A stretch of 64,000 bases of DNA from Streptomyces sp. NBC_01296 (GTDB lineage Bacteria > Actinomycetota > Actinomycetes > Streptomycetales > Streptomycetaceae): the NCBI RefSeq assembly GCF_035984415.1, contig NZ_CP130721.1, forward strand, positions 186,001 to 250,000, written 5' to 3'. The notes beneath the pieces are model-generated. The model was not told where the DNA came from. It searched no databases and worked only from the letters and a program-made list of their open reading frames with translations. The first letter of the stretch is position 1; each line of letters begins with the position of its first letter. This document shows, in pieces, positions 30,901 to 35,589 of the stretch. The position numbers and the translations under genes are program-made.

Positions 30901-33708
30901 GTGGTCCTGGCGGCCATGGAACGAGACCAAGGCGGCCTGGACCGGCTCCAGCGCACCCTGGGCGCGCTGCACGCGCACGGTGTCGGGATCGACTGGCCGG
31001 CGGCCGTCCCCGACGGCCGCATGGTCGGCCTGCCCGGCTACGCGTTCCAGCGGCAGCGCCACTGGAAGGAACCCGCCCGCCGCAAGACGACCGACCAGCG
31101 GTTCTGGGACGCCGTCGGGGCGGGCGAGGCCGACGCGCTCGCCGAGCTGCTCGGCGCGTCCGGGCAGCACCGGGACAGCGTCATGGACCTGCTGCCGCTG
31201 CTCCGGCGCTGGCACCAGGGCCGCGACGACCACGCCGGGATCGCCGACTGGCTGTACGAGGAGACCTGGCAGCCCGCCGAACCCGCCCCGGCACCGGCGG
31301 ACGGGGTCTGGGCCGTCCTCGGCGACCCCGCGTCACCCGCCGCGGAGCTGGTGGCGGCTCTCGGCGAAGCGGGCGCCGCCGCGCACCGGGCCGGCACGGA
31401 CCCGGGTGACCTCGCCTCCCTGCCGGCGGAGCTCAAGGGCGTGATCGTCCTGACGCCGCCGGACGAGGACGGCACGCGGCACGGATTCCTCCGGACCGTA
31501 CGACTGCTGCAGGAACTCGGAACGAGCCACCCCAGGACTCCGGTGTGGCTGGTCACCAGGGGCGCCGTCGGCGTGGACGCGGCCGATCCGGTCACGCGTC
31601 CCGAGCAGGCCCTGCTCCACGGACTGGGCCGGGTCGCGGCACTGGAACGCCCCGAAGCCTGGGGCGGCATCGCGGACCTGCCCGAACAGCCGCACCCGCA
31701 CTGGGCCGGGCAGCTCGTCCGCGCCGTCCTCGCCGGCGACGACGAGGACCAGATCGCGCTGCGCGCCGACGGCCGGTACGTACGCAGGCTGCGCCGCACC
31801 ACGCCCGCACCGGGCGCGCCGTGGACGACCAGCGGCACCGCCCTGATCACAGGTGGCACCGGCGCCCTCGGCCGGCGGCTCGCCCGCTGGCTCGCGGAAC
31901 GCGGCACGCGGCGCGTCGTACTCGCCTCCCGCTCCGGCGAGGTCTCCGCGCGGTTCCGCGAGGAACTCGAGGCGACCGGGGCGGAGATCGTGACGGCGGC
32001 CTGCGACGTCGGTGACAGGAGGCAGGTCGCCGAACTGATCGACCGGATCGACGCCGGCGGCCCGCCGCTGACGGCCGTCGCCCACCTCGCCGGGATCGCC
32101 GGAATGGCACTCCTGGCCGAGCTCGACGGAGCCCGGGCCGCCGAGGAACTCTCCGCGAAGGTGTCCGGCGCCTGGCACCTGCACGAACTGCTCGGCGACC
32201 GGCCCCTGGACGCGTTCCTGCTGTACGGCAGCGGCGCCAGCCTGTGGGGTGCGGGCGGCGGGACGACCTACGCGGCCGGCAACGCCGCGCTGGACGCCCT
32301 CGCCCGGCACCGGGTGGCGGGCGGCCGCACGGCCACCGTCGTCCACTGGGGCGGCTGGGCCGACGGAGGCATGGTGACGGAGGAGGCCGAGGAGCAGCTC
32401 CGGGAACGGGGCCTGCGGATGATGGCCCCGGACCGGGCACTGGGCGCACTGGACCTGGTACTCGGAACGGACCGGGTGGCACTGGGCGTGGCCGACATCG
32501 ACTGGTCCCGCTTCACCCCCACCTTCTGCGTCGCCCGGCGGCGTCCGCTGCTGCTGGGCATCCCGGAGGCGCGCGCCGAGATGACGGGCACGCGCCAGGA
32601 GAGCGGACTCGGCGAGCGGCTGGCGGGCATGGGACGGGACGCACGGCTGCGTACGGTGCTCGAACTGGTCCGCGTCGAGGCCGCCGCCGCCCTCGGGGTG
32701 GCGGACGTGCCCGCCGAACAGCCCCTCCAGCAGCTCGGGATGGACTCGCTGATGGCGGTCGGCCTGCGCGCCAGGCTCGCCAGGCGGACCGGCCTGCCGC
32801 TCGGCACGGACGTACTGTTCCGGCACGGCAGTTGCGCCGGCATCGCGCGACACCTGGTCGACGAACTCACCGGGCGCCCGCCCGGCACCGAGGACTCGGC
32901 CACCGCCTCGCCGACGGCCTCGGCTGACCAGCTGGTGCGGGTGCTCAAACCGGCGCCGAACCCCAGGGCACGCATCCTGTGCATGGCCGGAATGGGCGGC
33001 ACGACCACCGCCCACATCCCGCTCGTCCCGTACCTTCCCGAGGACGTGGAACTGCTGGGCATCCGGGTTCCCGGCCGTGAGGGCAGCGGCGGGGAGGCCC
33101 CGGTGAATGATGTGAACGTGCTCGTCGACCGGGTCGTGGCGGAGATGTCCGACCGTCTCGACGTGCCGGTCGTCCTGTACGGGCACAGCCAGGGCGCAAG
33201 CGGAGTCTGGGAGATCGCCCACCGGCTGGGCAGCAGGGCGGGCGGACCGGAACTGTCCCTCGTCGCCGCCTGCGCGCTGCCGCCGTTCACCGAGGCCCCG
33301 GAGGAGCTCCAGCGGTTCCAAGAGGTGTCGGCGCTGTGGGACACGGCGGAGCCGGGGACCCTGGCCGAGGCCTTCCGGGGGGTGCTGCCCGACGGGATCC
33401 TCGCCCACGGCGAGGTCTTCGCCGGCTACCTGGAGAACCTGCGGAACGACTCCGCGATGTGGACCCGGTACCAGCGCATGCTGGACGCCGACCGCAGGGG
33501 TCCGCTGGACATCCCGGTCACGGCGGTGTCGGCCACGGCCGACCCGGTGCTGCCCGAGGGCACGATGAAGGGCTGGTCCGCGCTGACCAGGGGCACGTTC
33601 ACGACCCGGAGCATCGAGGGCGCGCACTCGGCGCCGATGGAGAACCCCGAGGCCATGGCCCGGCTGCTGACCGCGGCCGTCCCCGCCGGGCCGACGCCCG
33701 GCGCATGA
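9973..33708 (+). CDS. Giant hybrid PKS/NRPS (modules 3-6 plus two NRPS units, TE)
   Basis: Megasynthase of 7,911 residues; ATG 9973 follows AAGGA at 9961. A short N-terminal helix precedes KS3. Order by residue: KS3 30-453, AT3 577-916, DH3 936-1230, KR3 1427-1620, ACP3 1710-1780; KS4 1808-2233, AT4 2344-2683, DH4 2710-2996, KR4 3191-3383, ACP4 3470-3533; C1 3557-4006, PCP1 4024-4096; KS5 4127-4546, AT5 4646-4996, ACP5 5025-5100; C2 5113-5573, A 5586-6073, PCP2 6084-6156; KS6 6173-6590, AT6 6685-7033, KR6 7290-7516, ACP6 7556-7636; TE 7653-7910. AT3 and AT4 carry YASH (methylmalonyl). AT5 carries RAGH and AT6 CASH, both unusual. C1 has HHAIVDA and no A domain follows it; C2 has HHAITDG. The A-domain pocket read by eye is D-I-L-Q-L-G-M-V-W-K, close to glycine codes. 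KR6 lacks LDD (A-type-like). The TE has GHSQG, an Asp and a terminal His. Confidence 0.95.
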   Translation: MSEQSRLELALPAIRELKRRATDLEAQLTEPVAIVSMACRLPGGVGTPEEFWELLSSGGDAIEGFPSRWDGWDVYDPDPEAVGKSYARTGGFLRDVEEFDAGFFGIPPREARAMDPQQRVVLETAWEALERAGYPSEAVEGSNTGVYLGTMNGDYGSLGHGLGDQDGYVNTGRASSVLSGRVSYALGLRGPAVTVDTACSSSLVALHLAVTALRQRECDVALAGGVTVMSTPSVFVEFSRLRGTAADGRCKSFSADADGAGWSEGCGVLVLKRLSAAQADGDRVLAVIRGSAVNQDGRSQGLTAPNGPSQQRVIREALSRAGLSPADVDAIEAHGTGTPLGDPVEAGALAEVFGPGRSAEQPVWLGSSKSNIGHAQAAAGVAGVIKMVLALQHEQLPPSLYAERPSEHVAWEGSGLELLGEARSWSREESRPRRAGVSSFGLSGTNAHLVLEEAPTGTGSPEEPEAPAVRAVPGQAAAGGVFPVVVSGRDAGVVRAQAGRWAAWWRAHPEVSLERVASTALWHRGWFDQRGAVLATTRDEAISRLEALAEGIETPGVIAPVEGLGDEALQGAGAGGVWVFPGQGSQWEGMGRALYGSSPAFARAVDACDAALLPWTGWSVTEVITGQRPLSGVEEVQAALFAMGVGLAAWWESMGVTPRAVIGHSQGEVAAAVVAGVLTVEQGARIVAARSRAVATCRGQGGMAVVERGHEWIGERLAGTGLSIAAVNTHTSTVISGDAHALDTLLAQLKTEDVFARRVQVDYASHSAHMDPLLPALAEELAGLQPAAGRIPLYSTVHGRLAHGTEMDADYWCANLRRPVRFDQAAQAATADGHHTWTEISPHPVMAMALDEITQQHGGTTVATAHRNQADTTDVLSSWVRAGLARGNGWPWERAVPRTPVETALPTYAFDRRRYWLPTSAGTPADPSAWGADGLDHPWLPLSTPLADDDGLVLTGRIDATAPGQRWLNDHKVFGTVLLPGTGILDMVLAAAERVGATGIDTLTLTTPLVLPATGALRVQVAVTGADGHGGRQVTVHTHPDPDTHPDAPWTTHATARLTHPTAGDTHGDGFRDLRSGPVAGTTPVDLDGFYDGLRERGIDYGPAFQGLVELSRSGDTAYAVVRLPESAAGAGAESAAAGGFAVHPALLDAALHAVAVLDADTGRVSLPFEWTGVELYATGATELRVRIERDPASSEARLWMTDAHGDPVAYVDALVLRPATEQQLRQRTSDHLYRLDFRPSPATREVPAETWVLGGSGDLAHATGGRPVTDVAGLRALLDAGDEPPARLVVDSTTRDPGDLADAVRTATATALHVLQGLLAESRLEGTELVWVTRQAVPAGPGEGVDGLVHAPVWGLVRAARAEYPQRSLRLVDTGSAAEDTAVLARAVSVADEPEIAVRAGGIRVARLVPVDPEPEGATGETPVPEGTALVTGGTGELGRELARHLVRTRGVRRLVLTSRQGERAPGAAGLAAELTGAGAESVRIVACDVADREALAGLIGSIDDLDSVWHLAGVLDDGLLPDQNAQRLERVLAPKLDAALHLHELTREHSLSEFVMFSSLAGVLGSPGQSTYAAGNAFLDAFAVWRTHAGLPARSLSWGLWEQAGTGLTAHLGRAELTRIRRMGVEPLSVDQGLRALDAALAVDSLGHLVPVRLGLAALHRGQPEVPVLLRGMVRTRLRRANAGEAPSGLRGRLAALSPDQRRETVTLLVRSAAANVLGLPDKGAVPAQQVLRDLGLDSLMAVELRRRISQETEVPLPATLAFDHPTPAAMAEFLLERMDLAPAAPPTGAVAPAAGEAQAQAQDDDPVAIVSMACRLPGGVGTPEEFWELLSSGGDAIEGFPSRWDGWDVYDPDPEAVGKSYARTGGFLRDVEEFDAGFFGIPPREAQAMDPQQRLVLEASWEALERAGLRPGTLEGSNTGVYLGAMGSDYDRFHRHDLSALDAYGSMGSAGSVLSGRVSYSLGLQGPAVTVDTACSSSLVALHLAVTALRQGECDIALAGGVTVMSTPSLFVEFSRLRGMAADGRCKSFSADADGAGWSEGCGVLVLKRLSAARADGDRVLAVIRGSAVNQDGRSQGLTAPNGPSQRRVIQQALSRAGLSPADVDAIEAHGTGTPLGDPIEAGALAEVFGPGRSAQQPVYLGSSKSNIGHAQAAAGVAGVIKMVLALQHEQLPATLHADEPSPHVVWEGSGLELLGEARSWPREDSRVRRAGVSSFGLSGTNAHLVLEEAPAVRAVPGQAAAGGVFPVVVSGRDAGVVRAQAGRWAAWWRAHPEVSLERVASTALWHRGWFDQRGAVLATTRDEAISRLEALAEGIETPGVIAPVEGLGDEALQGAGAGGVWVFPGQGSQWEGMGRALYGSSPAFARAVDACDAALLPWTGWSVTEVITGQRPLSGVEEVQAALFAMGVGLAAWWESMGVTPRAVIGHSQGEVAAAVVAGVLTVEQGARIVAARSRAVATCRGQGGMAVVERGHEWIGERLAGTGLSIAAVNTHTSTVISGDAHALDTLLAQLKTEDVFARRVQVDYASHSAHMDPLLPALAEELAGLQPAAGRIPLYSTVHGRLAHGTEMDADYWCANLRRPVRFDQAAQAATADGHHTWTEISPHPVMAMALDEITRHHGGVAVASAHRDRGDTTDVLTSWVRAGLAHADAWPWQQLVPRTPPASELPTYAFDRRRYWLAAPGTPPADASGRGVDGVGGVDGVDHPWLTLSTPLASGDGLILTGTIDPTDGGQSWLGDHRVFGTTLLPGTGILDMVLTAAERVGAGTVETLTLTTPLVLPETGRLRLQIAVTDLDGHGRRQATVHTHPDPDAHPDTPWTTHATAQLAHGTRPHDPEPLDWAAAVGSAEPVPLDGFYERFRERGLDYGPAFQGLGALWRQGDELYALLRLPEDLRPEGFGIHPALLDAALHTILTAEEAQTPGDENTGHRDGKRVLLPFEWSDARLYATGASVVRVRVRLDGTREQAELYVTDEHGDPVVTAGLRLREARAEGLRTAAQQHLYRLEFQECPSTPAAGPADTVITTGPLAATLGLPVLPVLPVPDAGTATGPVPSRIVVDATRPSGTPEEFTAAALARARELLADPRLTGTELVWVTRQAVSADEGEGVDLTSAPLWGLLRAARAEGHPVRLLDVDAGADADTVRAALTLPEPELVVRGRTVRVPRLVRFSPHDTAPDGGHAAASAAEGTVLITGGTGELGRQVALHLVGSWGVRKLVLASRRGDAADGSDELVAELTAAGAADVRVVACDVTRREQLAGLVESVPDLVGVWHLAGVLDDGLLTDQTPERLERVWAPKARAAWWLHELTADRPLTSFVVFSSAAGVLGSAGQSGYAAANAFADAVVLERRRQGLPALSLSWGLWEQAGTGLTAHLGRAELARMRRQGAAPLTGAQALGALDTALTGRRAHLVPLRIDLSGAEDDRAPLLRGRTRMRRLADTRTDSADTGWSALPEPQRIRALADLVRREAAAALGRPDEIRPDAEFTGLGLDSLMAVELRRRLSAETGLSLPATAVFDHPTPARLAEYLNGCLGDLGELGGQGQVAVRPRVERVERRDVHPATEGQRRLWFLEQMSPGTAEYNVTMPVRVPEPLDREAFASAVEHVVRRHEALRTGLESRDGELVQVVYEEFGSPLCFEEVAGPDELADRIRVEAETPFDLSGPVLLRCLVLTGADEQVVCLTLHHAIVDAWSLVMTLNQLFAAYGEFRAGRVPDSGSASLVHLGDYAGWERDSIARGAFETGLGFFRDELSGVPRLELPPSDPDSGADKVGFAVSDALRGELEALASEAGVTLYTVLASAFAVLLARYGDQRDFGIGTVWSGRGLSGSAEIVGFLANTLPLRCDLSADPDVPELLAAMKSRVLGVMEHQNVPLSEVVKVVDAERNGEENPLFRAVFNYGLGAEPDDDTWRPFAGFFTGNVAGTAKFELTMSLAPAAEGLRGELEFRTHVLDRESARVMVANFETLLTSFVRDGGLPVSRLPLLHAEEEGRFRRPGAGAAPEPAALPAPQAQAEPSAGGDRVWETVLSAWSQVLEVEPDEVDPDSGFFDLGGTSLTAVRVHELVRDGLGREFPLATLFRHSTVRQLTAFLRADTPAPAVTPAAATATATAEQRTGTGGTGPDQDAVAIVGVALRLPGARDAEEFWANLRGGVESIRRFTDQELLDAGVPSSVLDDPAFVPAKGYVEDADLFDAEFFGYSRSEAENMDPQHRLFLETAWQGLEDAGVLPGADHGRIGVFAGAGFGGYNTGTVRGDEITELHEFYRNLLGNKSDFVSTRVAHKLNLRGPALTVQTACSTGLVVAHLARQSLLRGETDVALVGASALTFPLEYGYYHQEGFVFSPDGSCRVFDAERQGTVVGNGVVAVVLRRLSDAVEAGDRIYAVIRGSAINNDGSDKVGFTAPSVSGQAAVITDALADAGLSSADIGYVEAHGTATAMGDLIEVQALQEVFTAERDEPCAVGSVKSNIGHVDVAAGLAGLVKAALCVYHGELVPTVNFQRVNPELGLDPAVLRISDDTRAWAGTRRAGVSSFGIGGTNAHLVLEQPPQPATPTAPARAAALVVVSGRTPQALRDQARQWADWLTRHPDTPLTDLARTTTRNRRHFDHRAAVLAHDLDEAVRGLTAFGDGHADDAVCTGVAEERGKVVFVFAGHGSQWPGMAQRLLAESPAFAEAVARCDEALRPWTGWSVRELLADPEASGLSLDDVEVTQPALFTVALGLAEVWRSVGLEPEAVVGHSQGEVPAAVVAGALTLEEGAKVVAVRSQAFDRIESGSGGMAVLGLPLAEVEELLAGYGGALSVAVVNTPGSVVVAGAADAVGDLLARLADRDVFSRRIKADRAGHCGLVDPMLPEVEAALSGLRPRATTVPMYSTVTGARIGGEALDARYWCRNLREPVRMDLALDALSADGFGVFTEISAHPLLAIPLTAFTADRGGVVLGSLRRDHGGLDQIVRGLGELHVHGHPVDWTRVIDGPGRLVGLPGYAFQRQSYWIDGGSRTRQERQAPPADLAARLAALPEPARAPAVLEAVQEVLRGVLGLGEPMPVDERFQERGLDSMMALQLRNRLSEVTGTPLPSTLAFEHPTPQAVVDHLLAHAFSELPPSGPVMERAERRDVHPATEGQRRLWFLERMHPDSAQYNAVLRLEVASPLCPETFGRALRTVMERHEALRTGLELRDGELVQVVHREFTVPLRHERVADADALDRTLYAEERTPFELDAETLFRCLLVDSGEMWTLCLTLHHAITDGWSLSLLLNELYETYRALAGQQPLELPEVRYHLGDYARWEKQAVEQGAFERSLAYFASELEGAQRLELPARDTAENDRGDQGDRDDRDDQGDAVHFTVPAELRAALDELAARNSVTGYTVYVSAFAVLLARYTDQYDFSIGTIWSARELPQVAETFGFLANTLPLRCDLTGAVSFEDVLARTHTRVRGVFEHQSVPLTEVVRVAGGDRTGEENPLFRAVFNYGGAAFPTIGTGEEAWRLPTTGSVSGNVRGASKFELGLTLTADGEVLRGELEFQSHVLDRDSADRMAANFETLLASLAERPARPVRESELLCGAERRWLAEHGGDVAARPAGETAFQRILEQAARTPDAVAVVSDGHELTYREVSARARAIARRLAALGVTRGDLVGLCLPRTADLPVAMLGTWMAGAAYVPLDPAYPKARLDHVVSDSGLGVVISAGSLADVLPDGPRVLSVEEAAEETAEDGHHGQQPDAAVPVRPEPSDPAYVIYTSGSTGTPKGVVVEHAQFAAFCLAMDDRVGGGADGTWLAVTSVSFDISGLELLWTLTRGHRVVVAGGELGAWAGYRQYGPTHLQCTPSLARMLLADAEGRELLGGLRLLLVGGEALDRGLADRLLRTCGGDVLNMYGPTETTVWSTTWRVEPGPVSLGSPVLDTRLAVLDRHRQPVPRGCRGELWIGGRGVARGYWDRAALTDERFVADPYEGAGRMYRTGDVVRYREDGSLEYCGRVDSQVKLAGHRIELGEIESVVAGCAGVREVAAVVREDAGPAALWVYYSGDAGRQVLAEHAAARLPVSMLPARWIRQDSLPLTPNRKIDRLALAALPAPRPELAQPAAEGDRVWDAVVSAWSQVLDLAEVDPDRGFFELGGTSMAALRVHERLCAALDREFPLATLFRYSTVRQLTAFLRGDTTRTVTAAATYRQRPDEDAVAIVGVALRLPGANGADEFWANLRGGVESIRRFTERELLDAGIPRSVLEDPGFVPAKGYVQDADLFDAEFFRCSPSEAENMDPQHRLFLETAWQGLEDAGILPGADPGRIGVFGGVGFGGYDQGDSEDASEVFRSAIGNKNDFLATRLAHKLNLRGPALTVQTACSTGLVATHLARQSLLRGESDVALVGASALTFPLEQGYQYQEGFVASPDGHCRPFDADGAGTVLANGVVAVVLRRLSDAVEAGDRIYAVIRGSAINNDGSDKVGFTAPSVNGQATVITDALADAGLSSADIGYVEAHGTATAMGDPIEIQALQEVFTPDRDEPCAVGSVKSNIGHTDVAAGLAGLVKAALCVYHGELVPTVNFQRVNPELGLDPAVLRISDDTRAWSGTRRAGVSSFGIGGTNAHLVLEQPPQTAAQPAPARAAAPVVVSGRTPQALRDQAGRWARWLTEHPDTTLTDLAWTTTRHREHFAERASVAGSDLTAVIEGLTAIAHDRPDATVTLATARPGKVVFVFPGQGSQWPGMARRLLTESPAFADTVARCDEALRPWTGWSVRELLQDEDRIAWDRLDIAQPVLFTMYLGLAAAMQELGLEAQAVVGHSQGEIPAAVVSGALTLDEGARIVAARSTALAALDSDGEMATVELPVSEVSTALAPHGDAVSVAVVNTPGSTVISGDRAVVEELLYAWDDQDVWCGKLNTSCASHSSHMDALLPGLRDRLAPLRPRPTGIPLYSTVLGRRASGEELDAAYWCRNLREPVRLDLAQQQLLADGYTVFVEVSPHPVLAMPLADGGADRDAVVLAAMERDQGGLDRLQRTLGALHAHGVGIDWPAAVPDGRMVGLPGYAFQRQRHWKEPARRKTTDQRFWDAVGAGEADALAELLGASGQHRDSVMDLLPLLRRWHQGRDDHAGIADWLYEETWQPAEPAPAPADGVWAVLGDPASPAAELVAALGEAGAAAHRAGTDPGDLASLPAELKGVIVLTPPDEDGTRHGFLRTVRLLQELGTSHPRTPVWLVTRGAVGVDAADPVTRPEQALLHGLGRVAALERPEAWGGIADLPEQPHPHWAGQLVRAVLAGDDEDQIALRADGRYVRRLRRTTPAPGAPWTTSGTALITGGTGALGRRLARWLAERGTRRVVLASRSGEVSARFREELEATGAEIVTAACDVGDRRQVAELIDRIDAGGPPLTAVAHLAGIAGMALLAELDGARAAEELSAKVSGAWHLHELLGDRPLDAFLLYGSGASLWGAGGGTTYAAGNAALDALARHRVAGGRTATVVHWGGWADGGMVTEEAEEQLRERGLRMMAPDRALGALDLVLGTDRVALGVADIDWSRFTPTFCVARRRPLLLGIPEARAEMTGTRQESGLGERLAGMGRDARLRTVLELVRVEAAAALGVADVPAEQPLQQLGMDSLMAVGLRARLARRTGLPLGTDVLFRHGSCAGIARHLVDELTGRPPGTEDSATASPTASADQLVRVLKPAPNPRARILCMAGMGGTTTAHIPLVPYLPEDVELLGIRVPGREGSGGEAPVNDVNVLVDRVVAEMSDRLDVPVVLYGHSQGASGVWEIAHRLGSRAGGPELSLVAACALPPFTEAPEELQRFQEVSALWDTAEPGTLAEAFRGVLPDGILAHGEVFAGYLENLRNDSAMWTRYQRMLDADRRGPLDIPVTAVSATADPVLPEGTMKGWSALTRGTFTTRSIEGAHSAPMENPEAMARLLTAAVPAGPTPGA
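10063..10306 (+). repeat. KS3 copy of a 244-bp identical block
   Basis: Reads as base-for-base identical to 15397-15640 (offset 5,334 bp). It covers the first part of KS3 up to the GIPPREA motif. The identity includes synonymous positions, so it reflects recent duplication or gene conversion rather than protein constraint. Confidence 0.9.
11365..12535 (+). repeat. AT3 copy of a 1,171-bp identical block
   Basis: Covers the KS-AT linker and nearly the whole acyltransferase of module 3. It matches 16666-17836 at a constant offset of 5,301 bp. The encoded protein is identical throughout, and overlapping reading frames on both strands also match, so the identity is at nucleotide level. The left edge is in a GAGGCGCCC context and the right edge ends at GATCACCC. 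Confidence 0.93.
15397..15640 (+). repeat. KS4 copy of the 244-bp identical block
   Basis: Partner of 10063-10306. Flanking sequence diverges immediately on both sides (GAGGCGC is followed by G in the first copy and by A in this one). Confidence 0.9.
16666..17836 (+). repeat. AT4 copy of the 1,171-bp identical block
   Basis: Second copy, covering the module 4 AT domain. Both copies keep GHSQGE and YASH, so both modules are predicted to load the same extender unit, methylmalonyl-CoA. Confidence 0.93.
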
Positions 33709-33710
33709 AA

Positions 33711-33754
33711 CGCCCGTGGCGTCCGCCGTCTTCGGACGGCGGACGCCACGGGCG
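33711..33754 (+). terminator. Strong hairpin terminator after the PKS/NRPS operon
   Basis: Perfect 20-bp stem (33711-33730 with 33735-33754) closed by a TTCG tetraloop, starting two bases after the stop codon region of the megasynthase. No long T-run follows, as is common for actinomycete terminators. It marks the 3' limit of the forward polyketide transcript. Confidence 0.88.
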
Positions 33755-33788
33755 CGAGGAAGGGAAGGGAAGGGAACGGAAAGGGGTG

Positions 33789-34007
33789 TCAGGCCCCGGG
33801 TCCGGCGTTCGCGCCCGAACCGGGACGGATCAGCAGTGCGGCCAGCAGCGCGACACCCGCGCACACCGCGCCCGCCGTGAAGCCCAGGGACATCCCGGAC
33901 CGCGAGGCGACCGCCACCAGCATCGCCAAGCCCAGCGAACCGCCCAGCGTCTGCACGGCATTGAGCATGCTGGAGGCCGCTCCGGCGTCCCCGCGCCGCA
34001 GCCCGGA
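33789..34007 (-). pseudogene. C-terminal fragment of an MFS (DHA2-type) transporter
   Basis: On the minus strand an open frame encodes about 70 residues that look like the last two membrane segments of a 14-TMS drug transporter: a glycine-rich LNAVQTLGGSLGLAML stretch, a second hydrophobic segment, then a short polar tail. The rest of the transporter is absent; upstream the frame runs straight into transposase-like sequence near 34008. It is therefore a decapitated remnant, not a functional pump. Confidence 0.65.
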
Positions 34008-34343
34008 GGGCTTGTACTCGTCGAGCTTGGTGGGTCGGCTTTGCCACTGACCGGTGAACAGCTGCTCCGGCTCTGCGGCGTGGGCAAAGCGGAGCACGGT
34101 GCTGAAGCCCATGCCGAGCTGGCGGGCGATGGACCGCTTGCTGTGTCCAGCGGCCAGGAGCGCGTGGACGGTTGCATGCTTGGCGCGGGTTCGCTCGGCG
34201 AACCGGTGTCCTGTCGGCCACGGCGACGACGTGGGCGGATCTAACGTTTGCTGGGGCTCCTCCGGTGGCGCCGGTGCGGTCGCAGGCACGCACGGTGTTG
34301 GAAGACGCACTTCACGGCGGCTTCGCCGAGGTTGTGCCAGAGG
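34008..34343 (-). pseudogene. ISL3-family transposase, downstream part (frameshifted)
   Basis: Minus-strand remnant in two frames. Just beyond the inferred intron end, a frame reads LWHNLGEAA..HRACLR, matching the conserved WHNL region of ISL3 transposases, and hits TAG after about 35 codons. A second frame then encodes RFAERTRAKHATVHALL..RSIARQLGMG and RPTKLDEYKP, the helix-turn-helix-like middle of the same family. It breaks off into the MFS fragment near 34008, so the transposase C-terminus is missing. Confidence 0.65.
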
Positions 34344-35222
34344 GTACTGGTGGGCCGTCGGCGAGGTGCCTGCTGAGCAGGTCCTTTTCCCACGGCCCCC
34401 AGCCCGAACGACGCATGCGACTTTCACCGCACGTCGCTCTCCAGTGACTACTCCGTGAGTGCTGGGACAGACCTTCGTCCGTGGATGTCCGCATGACAAC
34501 TTCCGCAGACCACAAGGGTTTTGCGATGTCGTGCGGCCATGAGATCTGCCCACGGTGGCCGGTCAGGACCTGGCTTTCCGAGGTCAGCGAGCTTGGCGAC
34601 GTGGTGAACCTCCACCCCGTCGATGCGTCCGCATGACTCGCATCGCCCGGCGAGGAGACGGGTGACCAGCTCCTTGCGCTTGGTACTGACTGGTGCCAGC
34701 TGACGGTCGGTAACAACCGTCTTCTTGTTCTGTCGCAGCGGGATCCCGCCGAACCGTCCGACCAGTGGATTCCTGCCGGTGCGTTCGACGCGGGCCTCGA
34801 AGCACTTGCGTGGCCCGTGCGGTGTCTCGGTGGTGGCCGCGTATTTGCGAGCCATCTTCGACACCGACGAGCGGTGCTTGTTGGCAAGCGTCATCAGCAT
34901 CGAGGTCTCCATGACCCATTGCAGCCGGGCGAGTCGGAAGACATCGCCGGCCATCAGGTAGTACTGGACGATGCCGCGGTACTCGGACCCGTAGGTGCTG
35001 ATGATGTCGTGATCACCGTGGTTCAACAGCTCGGGCCGACGCGTGGGTTTGCCACGCTTCATGTACTGGGCTTGCTTGGCAGATACCACCGAACGAGGGA
35101 CACGCAGACCGATAGTCCCATTGACAGAGCGTCGTCTGCCCGAAACCTTGCGGTCGTTGTGGTGCACGTTGATGTGGTAGCCGAGGAACCTGGCAGCCTG
35201 GGTGCGGGCGTGCGTGACGCTG
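34344..35222 (-). mobile_element. 5'-truncated group II intron inside the ISL3 transposase
   Basis: Minus-strand intron remnant lying between two parts of an ISL3-like transposase and in the same orientation. It contains the C-terminal part of the intron-encoded protein and then domains V and VI. The 3' end is inferred at 34344, where the sequence ends in AC, seven bases past a candidate bulged branch A in a GC-rich domain VI stem. Immediately beyond it the transposase frame resumes (WHNL). The 5' ribozyme domains and the reverse-transcriptase half are missing. Confidence 0.7.
34406..34439 (-). ncRNA. Group II intron domain V
   Basis: 34-nt hairpin on the minus strand with the defining features of domain V: the AGC triad near the 5' side, an outer helix of about 8 bp, a two-base bulge on the 3' side, a 6-bp inner helix and a GAAA tetraloop. 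It sits directly after the stop of the intron-encoded protein and just before the inferred domain VI, as in a normal intron. Confidence 0.8.
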
Positions 35223-35225
35223 GGC
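34448..35225 (-). pseudogene. Group II intron-encoded protein, maturase/HNH C-terminal part
   Basis: About 258 codons starting near THARTQAARFLGY, a typical join between reverse transcriptase and maturase X domain in actinobacterial intron proteins. Further conserved blocks are EYRGIVQYYL, ETSMLMTLANKHRSSV, and a final HNH-type zinc module with CESC, VEVHH, CGSCH and IH. The N-terminal reverse transcriptase (about two thirds of a full protein) is absent. The open frame is fused in frame to transposase sequence (..LPDPP) at about 35222. It has no start of its own and is probably non-functional for retromobility. Confidence 0.75.
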
Positions 35226-35560
35226 GGATCCGGCAGCGAGGCGATCAGCCTCAGCAGCGTGTTCCGGCTGACCCGCACCCCGAATGCGTCGGACATACGG
35301 GCGCCGGCACGTCCTGCGAGCGCAAGACCGACCGAGACCAGCATCGATCTCAGCCGCTCCGTCCGCCGACCGAACCGACGTGTAAGCCCAGGTACCTGCT
35401 CGACGAACGTCTTCCGCGGACAGGACTCCTCCGCGCAGACGAACCGGCGCACCCGTAACGACACCACGACGAGTCTGCCAGCGGTTGGCAGGTCACGGGG
35501 AAACCGCAGGTAGGAACCGTGTATCCGTTCCGACCAGCACGCGCAGTCCGGGAGGTCGGG
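35223..35560 (-). pseudogene. ISL3-family transposase, N-terminal part
   Basis: Minus-strand frame with the N-terminal region of ISL3 transposases: DCACW and CAEESC cysteine pairs of the zinc ribbon, RRFGRRTERLR, LAGRAGARMSDAFG and RNTLLRLIASLPDP. It stops being transposase-like at about 35222, where group II intron protein sequence begins. The DDE catalytic core that should follow is missing. Its 5' edge abuts a PKS-like scrap; no start codon or terminal inverted repeat was identified. Confidence 0.68.
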
Positions 35561-35589
35561 CGCGAGCACCCGCTGACCGGCATGTCGCA

